42,615 nucleotides of DNA from assembly GCA_964649815.1 (NCBI GenBank), contig CAZYQC010000026.1, forward strand, positions 1 through 42,615, given 5' to 3'. Of this stretch, positions 30,951-39,638 are shown piece by piece. The position numbers and the translations under genes are program-made. This DNA is from G013214665 sp964649815 (GTDB lineage: Bacteria; Pseudomonadota; Alphaproteobacteria; Rhodobacterales; Rhodobacteraceae). The notes below the pieces were generated by a model. The model saw only the letters and a program-made list of their open reading frames with translations. It had not been told where the DNA came from and did no database searches. Positions within the stretch are counted from its first letter, which is position 1. Each line of letters begins with the position of its first letter.

Positions 30951-33398
30951 TCAGACTTTGACCCGTTCGGACTTTGGGTCGTACATCGGCTTCAACGACG
31001 CCTCTGCTGCGACGCGGGTTCCGCAGACATCGATCTCGTAGCTTGATGCGAGAACCTCGGCCGCCGTTTCACCTGCGCAAGGCACATACCCAAGGCCGAC
31101 CGCAGCACCCAGATGGTGCCCATAGGCCCCCGAGCTGAGGTAGCCGACGATCTCACCATCCCTGACGATCGGCTCATTGTGATAAAGCAGCGGCTCTGCG
31201 TCCTTGAGCTTGAACTGCACAAGGCGTGTGTTCAGCCCAGTTTCCTTTTTGCGCAGAACGGCGTCGCGTCCGATAAAGTCCGGCTTGTCGGTTTTGACGG
31301 CAAAGCCAAGTCCGGCCTCTAGCACGTGATCTTCGCAGGTGATGTCATGCCCAAAGTGGCGGAAGCCTTTTTCGATGCGCGCGCAATCCATCATATGCAT
31401 GCCGCAAAGCTTTAAACCCAGGTCGCGGCCCGCCTCATAAAGCGTCTCGAAGGCATGGCCTGCCATGTCAGAGCTGACGTAGACTTCCCAACCCAATTCA
31501 CCCACATAGGTCACGCGGTGAACACGGGCCAAGCCCATGCCCAAATCGATGTCCTGAGCGGTGCCAAAGGGGTTTGCGTCGTTCGAAAAGTCCGCAGGCG
31601 AGACGGCTTGCATCAATGCGCGGGCATTTGGTCCCATGACAGCCAAGACACCCTCGCCAGCCGTCACATCCGTGATCACGACGGCAAAGTCGCCAACATG
31701 CCGTTGCATCCAGGTTTGGTCGGCCAGACGGGTGGCGGCGGGTGTCACCACAAGATACGCGGTTTCGGACAGGCGCGTGACCGTCACGTCCGCCTCAATC
31801 CCCCCATTTCGGTTCAGAAACTGCGTGTAAACGATCTTGCCGATCGGCACGTCATATTGGCCACCGCCGACATAGTTCATGAACGCCGTGGCATCTGGGC
31901 CTTCGACCCGCAATTTACCGAACGAGGACATATCATACATGCCGACATTCTCACGGATCGCACGATGTTCTTCGGCGACATTGTCAAAGAAGTTCTGGCG
32001 CTTCCAGGAATAGGCATATTCGGGGGTCTGACCTTCTTTTGCGAACCAATTGGCGCGTTCCCAACCGGCCAGCTCGCCCATGACGGCGCCGCGCTCGATC
32101 AAGTGGTGATGGAAGGGCGTCCGCCGCACACCGCGCGCGGTGTCTTTTTGGCGGTAAGGGAAATGGTCTGCGTAAAGCAGGCCCAAAGCTTCGGTCGCGC
32201 GATCAACCAGATAGGTTTTGTTGCCTTGGAAAGGTTGCATGCGCGAGATGTCGACATCGCCAAGATCAAAGGGCTTTTCCCCGTCTTCCATCCACTGCGC
32301 CAAAGCCATGCCGGCGCCGCCAGCCGACTGGATCCCGATCGAGTTAAAGCCACATGCGACCCAAACGTTGTCCATCTCGGGTGCGAGGCCCAAGTGATAG
32401 GCATCGTCTGGGGTAAAGCTTTCTGGTCCGTTAAAGAATGTCTGGATGCCCGCCTCGGCCAGCATCGGCATTCGGTTCACTGCGTATTCCAGGATAGGTT
32501 CAAAGTGATCAAAGTCTTCGGCCAGCTGGTCGAATTCAAAATCATCGGGGATGCCGTTGGTCGCCCAGGGTTTCGCGTTTGGCTCAAACGCGCCCAACAT
32601 CATCTTGCCCGCGTCTTCTTTGTAATAGGCGCATTCATCCGGCACCCGCAGCACAGGCAATTGACCCAAGCCTTTGATAGGCTCTGACACGATGTAGAAA
32701 TGCTCGCACGCCTGCAGCGGAACGTTGACGCCCGCCATTTTGCCAACGTCCCGTCCCCACATACCGGCACAGTTTACGATATGATCGCAGGTGATGTGCC
32801 CTTGGGTGCCCTCTTCATCGACCCAATCAACACCGGTAACCCGGCGGCCTGTTTTGGAGATGCTGGTGACTTTGACACGCTCTTTGACGGTCGCGCCCAT
32901 GTTGCGCGCGCCGCGCGCCATTGAAAGCGCGATGTTCCCAGGGTCGCCTTGGCCATCGAGAGGCAAGTAAACGCCGCCAGTTACATCCTCGACATTGAGA
33001 TGCTCGTACCGTGCTTTGACTTCGGCCGGACTGATTTCTTCGACCTCGACGCCAAAGGCCCGCGCCATCGCCGCCTGACGATGTATCTCTTCCAGCCGCT
33101 CGGATGTCAGGGCCGCGGTGATCGAGCCGACCCGTTTGAAACCGGTGGCCACGCCTGTTTCTGCCTCAAGGCCGCCGTAGAGTTCTTGGGAGTACTTGGC
33201 GAGTTTCGTCATGTTCGCCGTCGCGCGCAGCTGTGCGATCAGGCCAGCGGCATGCCATGTGGTGCCAGAGGTGAGGGCTTTGCGTTCCAACAGAACGATG
33301 TCTTTCCACCCCAGTTTGGCAAGATGATACGCGACGGAGCATCCAACGACGCCTCCTCCGATGATGACTACGCGGGCAGATGTGGGCAGGTCGGTCAT
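30951..33398 (-). CDS. Sarcosine dehydrogenase-like flavoprotein with GcvT-type C-terminus
   Basis: 815 residues. DAO-type FAD domain with VVIIGGGVVGCSVAYHLAK and the covalent-flavin histidine in SGTTWHAAG (His49); GFNSIGIQSAGGAG is the second flavin contact. The C-terminal half is GcvT-like, and its folate-site motif reads LNRNGGIEADVTVTRL, which matches vertebrate sarcosine dehydrogenase (GGTESDLTV) rather than dimethylglycine dehydrogenase. The probable reaction is oxidative demethylation of sarcosine to glycine, with the methyl group passed to tetrahydrofolate. It follows the methyltransferase gene by 46 bp in a betaine-type operon. Other N-methyl substrates are possible. Confidence 0.85.
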   Translation of the reverse strand: MTDLPTSARVVIIGGGVVGCSVAYHLAKLGWKDIVLLERKALTSGTTWHAAGLIAQLRATANMTKLAKYSQELYGGLEAETGVATGFKRVGSITAALTSERLEEIHRQAAMARAFGVEVEEISPAEVKARYEHLNVEDVTGGVYLPLDGQGDPGNIALSMARGARNMGATVKERVKVTSISKTGRRVTGVDWVDEEGTQGHITCDHIVNCAGMWGRDVGKMAGVNVPLQACEHFYIVSEPIKGLGQLPVLRVPDECAYYKEDAGKMMLGAFEPNAKPWATNGIPDDFEFDQLAEDFDHFEPILEYAVNRMPMLAEAGIQTFFNGPESFTPDDAYHLGLAPEMDNVWVACGFNSIGIQSAGGAGMALAQWMEDGEKPFDLGDVDISRMQPFQGNKTYLVDRATEALGLLYADHFPYRQKDTARGVRRTPFHHHLIERGAVMGELAGWERANWFAKEGQTPEYAYSWKRQNFFDNVAEEHRAIRENVGMYDMSSFGKLRVEGPDATAFMNYVGGGQYDVPIGKIVYTQFLNRNGGIEADVTVTRLSETAYLVVTPAATRLADQTWMQRHVGDFAVVITDVTAGEGVLAVMGPNARALMQAVSPADFSNDANPFGTAQDIDLGMGLARVHRVTYVGELGWEVYVSSDMAGHAFETLYEAGRDLGLKLCGMHMMDCARIEKGFRHFGHDITCEDHVLEAGLGFAVKTDKPDFIGRDAVLRKKETGLNTRLVQFKLKDAEPLLYHNEPIVRDGEIVGYLSSGAYGHHLGAAVGLGYVPCAGETAAEVLASSYEIDVCGTRVAAEASLKPMYDPKSERVKV

Positions 33399-33444
33399 GG
33401 GTAAGCCTTTGGATTTGAAAGCGGCAACATGTTGGGTTCAGGCG

Positions 33445-34362
33445 CTAGATCAGGATGTGGCCAGCGGCGGCGGCTTGGCGGGCAATTTCGCGGATATGTG
33501 CCGGTCCAACCTCACAACATCCGCCAATCAATGTGGCGCCCTGTTCGATCCAGCGCATCGCATGTTCAGCGTAGATGGTTGGTGACAAATCCTGACGGGC
33601 AGACAGCGCTGCAACCGTTGTGCCGCCCTTAATGAAAGCGTCTTCGATTTTCGTGAAACCATTCGCATAGGCCCCGAAAGCAGGGCCAACCGTGGCCAGA
33701 ACATCAAGCGCTGCCGGAATGGCCTCGGGCACCGAGCAATTGACGAGCAAGGCGTCAGCCTCTGAGACGCGTTGGAGCGCATCTTCCAGCCGCTCTCCTG
33801 ATCGCAGCAAAGTGCCATCGGAGTCGTTCAGCGTGAACGCGAGCCAGACGGGTTTGTCCGTTGTCCGACCAGCGGCAAGCGCGGCCTGCCCGGCGAGGCA
33901 AGAGGGCAGTGTTTCAAACAGCAAAACATCTGAGCGAGGCGCGATCAGTCCGGCAACCTCGGCATAAAGCTGGGTCGAAACCTCCAGATCGGGGTACAAA
34001 TCGGCCCGGTAGCTCGCGCCAAGCGGCCCGATCGAACCAGCGACACGACCCATGCCGCGCACGGCGTCGGCTTCGGCCATCGCAGCGTGCAGCAAAGCTT
34101 CGAACTGATGCTCCAACTCGGCAACAGGCTGGCCGTCCGATGCGTAATGGTTTGAGCCACTCCGCAAACGGTCGCGATGGATTGCATAGGTGTTCGTGGT
34201 GGCAACAGTCGCGCCTGCCTCGGCGAAATCCTTATGGATTTCTCCGACCAAGCCCGGAAAATCCATCATCACTTGGGTCGACCAAAGCGGGGTCGGGTTA
34301 TCTCCGGCGCGGTGGATCAGCTCTTGGCCCATGCCACCGTCTAACAACGTGATTTCTGCCAT
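33445..34362 (-). CDS. Homocysteine S-methyltransferase, probable betaine-type donor
   Basis: 305 residues from the ATG at 34362; the frame is open further upstream but that part overlaps the DMGDH-like gene. It is a zinc thiol methyltransferase barrel: LDGGMGQEL at the start, Cys209 in VNCSVPE and Cys282-Cys283 in GGCCEVGPAHI bind zinc. Homologues use betaine, S-methylmethionine or SAM as donor. Its place between dimethylglycine- and sarcosine-dehydrogenase-like genes makes betaine:homocysteine methyl transfer the likely job, giving dimethylglycine and methionine. The 71-bp gap before it may carry an internal start site. Confidence 0.87.
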   Translation of the reverse strand: MAEITLLDGGMGQELIHRAGDNPTPLWSTQVMMDFPGLVGEIHKDFAEAGATVATTNTYAIHRDRLRSGSNHYASDGQPVAELEHQFEALLHAAMAEADAVRGMGRVAGSIGPLGASYRADLYPDLEVSTQLYAEVAGLIAPRSDVLLFETLPSCLAGQAALAAGRTTDKPVWLAFTLNDSDGTLLRSGERLEDALQRVSEADALLVNCSVPEAIPAALDVLATVGPAFGAYANGFTKIEDAFIKGGTTVAALSARQDLSPTIYAEHAMRWIEQGATLIGGCCEVGPAHIREIARQAAAAGHILI

Positions 34363-34433
34363 TTTGACTAAGCCGCGTATTGGTCTTGGACCGGCGCCAG
34401 GGCTTTTGACCCGGCGCCATTCCAAAGCTCGGG

Positions 34434-36884
34434 TTAGGCGCGCAAACGCGCGTTTTCGGGATCCCACAAGGGTTGATCAGGTTGCACGATTGCTTTGCGT
34501 CTGTGGCCAAAGATGTCGATCTCAAGCTCTGTGCCCGGAACGGCCAAATCTGTACGCACCAGACCAAGCGCGATGGACGCATTGACGCGATACCCCCAGT
34601 CGCCCGACGTCGTCTCGCCCACGATGGCATCGCCATGCCAGACGGTCGACATATACGGGGCATCCTGATCACCCGCATCGACGATCATCGTCACAAAGCG
34701 CTTTTTGCTGCCCTGCTGTTTCTCGTTCATCAATGCAGCTTTGCCGGGGAAGTCCTGTGGCTTGTCGAGTTTGACAAAGCGGTCCAACCCCCCTTCGAAA
34801 AGCGTGTAGTCCGTCGACAGATCGCCTTTCCAAGCGCGGTAGCCTTTTTCCATCCGCAGAGAGTTCAGGGCATACATGCCAAACGGCGTAGCACCGGCTG
34901 CGACAATCGCCTCGTAAATGGCGGGCATGCTGTCGTTCTCGGCGTGGATTTCCCAGCCAAGTTCGCCGGCGAAAGACACTCTGAGAAGAGCAGCCCATTC
35001 GCCAGAAACTTCGGTTTCCTGAAAGCTGAGCCAAGGCAACGACAAATCCGCTTGTGTCAGGCCCGACAAGAGCTCGCGCGATTTGGGTCCGGTGACGATC
35101 AACGTCGACATTCGGGTTGTCCAGTCTTCGAAAGAAAGGCTTCCGTCTGCGGGCAGGTTGTTGGTGATCACGTCGCGGTCGTGCCACTGAGCACTTGCCG
35201 CTGTGACCAGCACAAACTGGTCCTCGGCCTCGCGCGTGACGGACATCTCGGTCAGGATACGTCCGCGGGCATCGGCAAAATAGACCAAGCCAACGCGGCC
35301 GATCTTTGGCAATGCTCCGGTCACCTGGCTGCGCAGCCATTCGTCTGCACCGGGGCCCGCGACCTTGAACCGGGAGAAGCCCGGCAGATCAAGCACGCCT
35401 ACGCCGTCGCGAACGGCTTCGCATTCTTCTTTGACGCGCTGCGACCACGCGCCGGCGCGATCCCAGGTTTGCGTTGCTTCATGTGAAAGATCGTCACCGT
35501 CTTTTGCGAACCAATTCGCGCGTTCCCAGCCGTTGTAGGCGCCCATGACCCCACCGGCTGCGACGACCTTGTCATGGACGGGCGACAATTTCCGATCCCG
35601 CGCCGCTGGCCATTCGTGATGCGGAAAGTGCATGGCGTATTCGTGGCCATAGACCTCCATCGCCTTTTGGTTGCAATAGTCCTGATCCGTGTAATCCGTG
35701 TACCGGCGCGGATCGACGGCCCACATATCCCATTCGGTTTGACCCTCGGTGATCCACTCGGCCAGAACTTTGCCAGCGCCACCGCCTTGAGTGATGCCAA
35801 AGGTAAAGACACAGGCCTCGTAAGCGTTTGGCACACCCGGCATCGGGCCAATCAACGGCAAACCGTCGGGCGCATAGGGGATTGGCCCGTTGATCACACG
35901 GTTGACGCCGACGCTGCCCAGGATTGGCACACGCGCCATCGCGTCTTCGATGTACCATTCCAGCCGTTCCAGATCGTCGGGATAAAGCTGAAAGCTGAAA
36001 TCTTCGGGCATCGGATCGTCAGGCGTGATCCAATGCGCCTTACAATTCCGCTCGTATGGGCCAAGGTTCAGCCCATGCTTGTCCTGGCGCAGGTAGTACG
36101 AGCTGTCGACGTCCCGCAGCAGCGGGATCTTGCGACCGTTTTCTTCGGTCCAGGCTTTTAGCTCGGGGATCTCTTCGGTCAGAAAGTACTGATGGCTCAT
36201 GGTGGCCATTGGCACCGTGCGCCCACCGTAGGGCTTGAACCATTCTCCAACCCGCTGGGCATAATAGCCGGCCGCGTTGACGACCTTTTCGCAACGGATG
36301 TCGCCCTTGTCCGTGTGAACGATCCACTCGCCATTGTCGCGGGAAACGCCAGTCGCAGGGGTGAAACGCAGGATCTTTGCCCCCATTTCCCGCGCACCTT
36401 TGGCCAAAGCTTGGGTCAATTGCGCGGGATCGATGTCACCATCATCGGGATCCCACAGACCGCCTTTTAGGTCATGCGTTTCGATGAACGGATATGCATC
36501 TTTGATGTCGGTCAGCGACATCATTTCCAGATCCATACCTTGATACCGCCCCATCGACCGCGCACGCTCGAACTCCATCATGCGTTCGTCAGAATGCGCC
36601 AAACGGATAGAGCTCGTGACGTGATAGTTCATCGGATAGTCGACCTCTTCCGCGAGGCCAGCGTAAAGCGACAGCGAATAGCGCTGCATATTCATGACGG
36701 CCCAAGAGGTTGAGAAACTTGGGCAATTGCCCGCGGCATGCCATGTCGAACCAGCCGTCAGCTCGTTTTTTTCCAACAGGACACAATCAGTCCAGCCAGC
36801 CTTGGCCAGGTGGTAGAGGCCCGAGGTGCCGACGACGCCGCCGCCGATAATGACAACCCGCGCAGTTGTTGGGAAATCGCTCAT
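34434..36884 (-). CDS. Dimethylglycine dehydrogenase-like flavoprotein with GcvT-type C-terminus
   Basis: 816 residues, the same layout as its neighbour at 30951-33398 and a nearly identical first 20 residues. FAD loop VVIIGGGVVGTSGLYHLAK; covalent-flavin histidine in AGSTWHAAG (His49). Several stretches resemble vertebrate DMGDH: VVNAAG, YYLRQDKHGLNLGPYE, INGPIPYAPDGLPLIGP, and the GcvT motif RGRILTEMSVT in place of GGxEADLTV. Probable reaction: dimethylglycine to sarcosine, with the one-carbon unit going to folate or released as formaldehyde. It starts 6 bp after the GFA-type gene. Confidence 0.85.
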   Translation of the reverse strand: MSDFPTTARVVIIGGGVVGTSGLYHLAKAGWTDCVLLEKNELTAGSTWHAAGNCPSFSTSWAVMNMQRYSLSLYAGLAEEVDYPMNYHVTSSIRLAHSDERMMEFERARSMGRYQGMDLEMMSLTDIKDAYPFIETHDLKGGLWDPDDGDIDPAQLTQALAKGAREMGAKILRFTPATGVSRDNGEWIVHTDKGDIRCEKVVNAAGYYAQRVGEWFKPYGGRTVPMATMSHQYFLTEEIPELKAWTEENGRKIPLLRDVDSSYYLRQDKHGLNLGPYERNCKAHWITPDDPMPEDFSFQLYPDDLERLEWYIEDAMARVPILGSVGVNRVINGPIPYAPDGLPLIGPMPGVPNAYEACVFTFGITQGGGAGKVLAEWITEGQTEWDMWAVDPRRYTDYTDQDYCNQKAMEVYGHEYAMHFPHHEWPAARDRKLSPVHDKVVAAGGVMGAYNGWERANWFAKDGDDLSHEATQTWDRAGAWSQRVKEECEAVRDGVGVLDLPGFSRFKVAGPGADEWLRSQVTGALPKIGRVGLVYFADARGRILTEMSVTREAEDQFVLVTAASAQWHDRDVITNNLPADGSLSFEDWTTRMSTLIVTGPKSRELLSGLTQADLSLPWLSFQETEVSGEWAALLRVSFAGELGWEIHAENDSMPAIYEAIVAAGATPFGMYALNSLRMEKGYRAWKGDLSTDYTLFEGGLDRFVKLDKPQDFPGKAALMNEKQQGSKKRFVTMIVDAGDQDAPYMSTVWHGDAIVGETTSGDWGYRVNASIALGLVRTDLAVPGTELEIDIFGHRRKAIVQPDQPLWDPENARLRA

Positions 36885-36890
36885 CTGTGA

Positions 36891-37277
36891 TTAGTCCTCT
36901 CGCTGTGGAACATCGTCCAATATGGAATAGTAATCGCCCTTGAAGGCGGTGAAGATGTGCTTGCCGATCTGCAAGCCAGTCGGTCCGTCGATGGCGCCCA
37001 TCGAAAAACTGGTGAATGGTTCGGCGTCGGCCTTCCAAAAGAGAAAGCAACCGCAATTCGGGCAAAACCCGCGTTTGGCGGTTGGGCTGGCCCGGTACCA
37101 ACGGACGTCGCCGGAAATCTTGAGGTCGCCGTCCTGCACCGTGCTGCTGGCCCAGTGATGACCGGTTTGCTTGCGGCATTGGCCACAGTGACATGCCGCG
37201 ACGGTCTCGCGCGGGCGCGTCACCGTAAAGGTCACTGCTGCGCAATTGCAGCTTCCGCTGAGGGTTACATCCGCCAT
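36891..37277 (-). CDS. GFA-family (glutathione-dependent formaldehyde-activating) zinc protein
   Basis: 128 residues from the ATG at 37277, 5 bp after the XRE-cupin gene. Zinc ligands of the family are present: SCNC (Cys10, Cys12), CHCGQC (Cys29, 31, 34) and FCPNCGC (Cys72, 75). GFA proteins are associated with binding glutathione or formaldehyde, though not all act this way. Placed just before an N-demethylating dehydrogenase gene, a role in handling released formaldehyde is plausible. The end of the protein, FKGDYYSILDDVPQ, is also typical of the family. Confidence 0.88.
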   Translation of the reverse strand: MADVTLSGSCNCAAVTFTVTRPRETVAACHCGQCRKQTGHHWASSTVQDGDLKISGDVRWYRASPTAKRGFCPNCGCFLFWKADAEPFTSFSMGAIDGPTGLQIGKHIFTAFKGDYYSILDDVPQRED

Positions 37278-37282
37278 GTGCG

Positions 37283-37855
37283 TCAATAGACCGGCGGCGC
37301 GATAACCCACACGGCAACGGCGGGTTCTTCGAAAGGGTTCATCCAGCGAAACGGCTCGCCGCGCACGCGAAAGCTATCGCCAGTTCGAACGGTAAAGGTT
37401 TTGCTGCCGATCTCTAGGTTGAGACGCCCGGAAATCATGTAGCCGACCTCTTGGGTATCGCGCTGGGTTGGTTCGGTGATGCGGGCGCCCGGCTCAAAGG
37501 TCGAGATCAGCATCTCGAAATCGTCCGTCAGATCGGGCGACAAGAGCTCTTCCACCAATCCGGCGACCCGAGAGCCGATGGGCCGTCTTGCCGCGCGGCG
37601 CACAACATAGCCCGTTTCATCCGCCGTCGCAGCCTCGTGCCGAAAGAGCGTCGACAGCGACACGTCCAGCTCTGCTGCAATGATCTTGAGATCCGAGACG
37701 GACGGATTGCTTTTGTCCCGCTCGACCTGGCTGAGCCAACCGACGGACCGATCAACCTTTTCGCTGAGCTCTTGCAACGTGTAACCACGCGCCTTTCGCA
37801 GCGCGCGCAAATCGGCACCGAGACTCGAAGCAAACGCGGGATCAACATGCAGCAT
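37283..37855 (-). CDS. XRE-type helix-turn-helix regulator with C-terminal cupin
   Basis: 190 residues. XRE DNA-binding domain at about 12-66 (LRALRKARGYTLQELSEKVD, VGWLSQVERDKSNPSVSDL), then a linker and a cupin domain at about 110-185 (EPGARITEP, EVGYMISGRLNLEIG, DSFRVRGEPFRWMNP). This design is common for local regulators of amine and amino acid catabolism, the cupin sensing the substrate. Two palindromes with GTGAAAAATC half-sites lie directly upstream, one running into the start codon, so autoregulation is likely. Downstream genes follow with gaps of 5-6 bp and would be co-regulated. Confidence 0.9.
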   Translation of the reverse strand: MLHVDPAFASSLGADLRALRKARGYTLQELSEKVDRSVGWLSQVERDKSNPSVSDLKIIAAELDVSLSTLFRHEAATADETGYVVRRAARRPIGSRVAGLVEELLSPDLTDDFEMLISTFEPGARITEPTQRDTQEVGYMISGRLNLEIGSKTFTVRTGDSFRVRGEPFRWMNPFEEPAVAVWVIAPPVY

Positions 37856-37885
37856 CGTGAAAAATCCTCTCAGATTTTCACGATG
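37853..37885 (-). promoter_or_regulatory. Operator 1 and translation-masking hairpin at the XRE-cupin start codon
   Basis: Arms CATCGTGAAAAATC (37853-37866) and GATTTTCACGATG (37873-37885) pair with a single extra base. Read as minus-strand mRNA, the loop holds the Shine-Dalgarno GAGAGG and the 3' arm contains the AUG start codon. Half-site: GTGAAAAATC. Confidence 0.7.
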
Positions 37886-37895
37886 CCAATCAGAT

Positions 37896-37920
37896 GTGAA
37901 AAATCAAGTGATTTTTTCAC
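37896..37920. promoter_or_regulatory. Operator 2 upstream of the XRE-cupin gene
   Basis: GTGAAAAATC (37896-37905) and GATTTTTTCAC (37910-37920) form an inverted repeat with one extra T and a 4-base spacer. It repeats the half-site of operator 1, with centres about 39 bp apart, and touches the end of the upstream fRMsr gene. Confidence 0.7.
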
Positions 37921-38375
37921 CGAGTGAAGAAAACACTCTCCAAAATTGAACCAAGCGCCTCTGCATCAGCGGTCGTAAAGGCGTCTGGTTGATCGCTGTC
38001 GATATCAAAGACCGCAATGATCGCCCCGGATTGGTCAAAAACGGGAATCACCAACTCCGATTGAGTGGAGCTTGCACAGGCAATGTGACCTTCAAAGGCG
38101 TTCACATCCGGGACAAGCTGGACCTCTCCGCTGCGCGCAGCGGCGCCACAAACGCCTCGGTGAAACGGTATTTGCAAACAGCCATGCCCGCCTTGATACG
38201 GCCCGATCTTGAGCAGTTCGGGTTCTGTCACCCGGTAAAACCCCGTCCAGTCGAACCGGTCATCTGCGTGGTGAACTTCGCACGCGACGGTGGCCATCAA
38301 GGCCACCTGATCCGTTTCACCATCCGTGAGCGCGGCAACCGATTGTGCCAACGCCCGATAATCCACGCGCGCCAC
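37917..38375 (-). CDS. msrC: GAF-domain free methionine-R-sulfoxide reductase (fRMsr)
   Basis: 152 residues from the GTG at 38375; a GTG at 38366 is equally possible, and no ATG fits. The single GAF domain has the three fRMsr cysteines in HGCLQIP, RGVCGAA and GHIACAS (66, 76 and 100), with the same 10- and 24-residue spacing as E. coli MsrC (84, 94, 118). FDIDSDQPDAFT near the end is also typical. It reduces free, not protein-bound, methionine-R-sulfoxide. It starts 4 bp after the thiolase stop and is probably translated by re-initiation. Methionine made by the methyltransferase downstream gives a loose thematic link. Confidence 0.9.
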   Translation of the reverse strand: MARVDYRALAQSVAALTDGETDQVALMATVACEVHHADDRFDWTGFYRVTEPELLKIGPYQGGHGCLQIPFHRGVCGAAARSGEVQLVPDVNAFEGHIACASSTQSELVIPVFDQSGAIIAVFDIDSDQPDAFTTADAEALGSILESVFFTR

Positions 38376-38379
38376 CGGC

Positions 38380-39552
38380 TTAGACCCGTTCAATGGCAAT
38401 CGCAGTTCCTTCACCACCGCCAATGCAAATGGCTGCCACACCGCGCGTCTTGCCGCGTTTTTCCAAGGCATTGAGCAAGGTGACGATGATCCGAGCTCCC
38501 GAAGCTCCAATCGGATGGCCCAATGCGCAAGCGCCACCGTTGACGTTTACGATGTCATGAGACAGCCCCATTTCTTGCATGAACGCCAAAGGCACGACCG
38601 CAAAGGCCTCGTTGACCTCCCAAAGATCGACGTCGTCTTTGCTCCAACCGATCTGGTCCAACAGCTTCTCGGCGGCGGGAACGGGTGCTGTTGTAAACCA
38701 GCCGGGCGCCTGAGCGTGGCTGGCGTGACCGACGATCTTGGCCCGCACGGACAAGCCCTGATCCTCCGCCGCCTCGCGGGACGCGAGAACCAGCGCCGCT
38801 GCACCGTCCGAAATAGACGATGCATTCGCCGCAGTGACCGTTCCGCCATCCCGGAAGGCCGGTTTCAAGTTCGGAATTTTTTCCGGCCGCGCATTCTTGG
38901 GCTGTTCATCAGCCGTAATCTGCACAGCGCCTTTGCGTGTCTTGATCTCAAGCGGCGCGACCTCGCCGTCAAAAGCACCGCTTGCCTGCGCCTCTGTCGC
39001 CCGGCTGAGCGAGGCAAGAGCGTATTCGTCCTGAATTTCGCGCGTGAACTGGTATTTTTCAGCACAATCTTCGGCGAATGTCCCCATGAGGCGGCCTTTG
39101 TCATAGGCGTCCTCGAGACCATCAAGGAACATGTGATCGACAACCTGGCCATGCCCCAAACGCGCGCCTTCGCGCATCTTGGGCAACAGGTAAGGCGCGT
39201 TTGTCATGCTTTCCATGCCACCAGCAACCATCACCGCTGACTGGCCCAGCGCGATCTGGTCATACGCCATCATCGCCGCCTTCATCCCAGAGCCGCACAT
39301 CTTGTTCAGCGTGGTGGCAGGGACGTCTTCGCCAAGGCCCGCTTTGAAGCCTGCTTGCCGCGCTGGGGCTTGCCCTTGCCCTGCAGGCAAAACGCAGCCC
39401 ATCAGAACTTCGTCAACGGTTTCAACGCCTGCAGCTTTCATCGCGGATTGAATAGCCGCGCCACCCAGCGTCGGCGCATCCAACGTACCCAACTCGCCCT
39501 GGAACCCGCCCATTGGCGTGCGCGATGCACCGGCGATTACGACCTCTTTCAT
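38380..39552 (-). CDS. Acetyl-CoA C-acetyltransferase (thiolase)
   Basis: A 390-residue thiolase, normal length. Nucleophile Cys86 in NKMCGSGMKAAMM, the histidine in GGACALGHPIGASGAR, and the second cysteine Cys376 in AICIGGGEGTA. It condenses two acetyl-CoA to acetoacetyl-CoA or runs in the degradative direction. phaA or atoB would be the usual names, but no phaB or atoDA lies alongside, so I leave the symbol open. It starts the minus-strand run, diverging from the STAS-domain gene with an 86-bp gap. Confidence 0.93.
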   Translation of the reverse strand: MKEVVIAGASRTPMGGFQGELGTLDAPTLGGAAIQSAMKAAGVETVDEVLMGCVLPAGQGQAPARQAGFKAGLGEDVPATTLNKMCGSGMKAAMMAYDQIALGQSAVMVAGGMESMTNAPYLLPKMREGARLGHGQVVDHMFLDGLEDAYDKGRLMGTFAEDCAEKYQFTREIQDEYALASLSRATEAQASGAFDGEVAPLEIKTRKGAVQITADEQPKNARPEKIPNLKPAFRDGGTVTAANASSISDGAAALVLASREAAEDQGLSVRAKIVGHASHAQAPGWFTTAPVPAAEKLLDQIGWSKDDVDLWEVNEAFAVVPLAFMQEMGLSHDIVNVNGGACALGHPIGASGARIIVTLLNALEKRGKTRGVAAICIGGGEGTAIAIERV

Positions 39553-39579
39553 GCGTATCCCTTCCTGGTTTCAAAAACC

Positions 39580-39619
39580 GATTGGTAAGACTTTGTGCCT
39601 AGACACGGCATTGCCAATC
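39580..39619. promoter_or_regulatory. Imperfect inverted repeat between the thiolase and rsbV-like genes
   Basis: GATTGGTAA (39580-39588) and TTGCCAATC (39611-39619) pair with one mismatch across a 22-base spacer in the 86-bp divergent gap. It could be an operator or chance. Confidence 0.25.
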
Positions 39620-39638
39620 AAAATGCAAGAGGTCGCTC

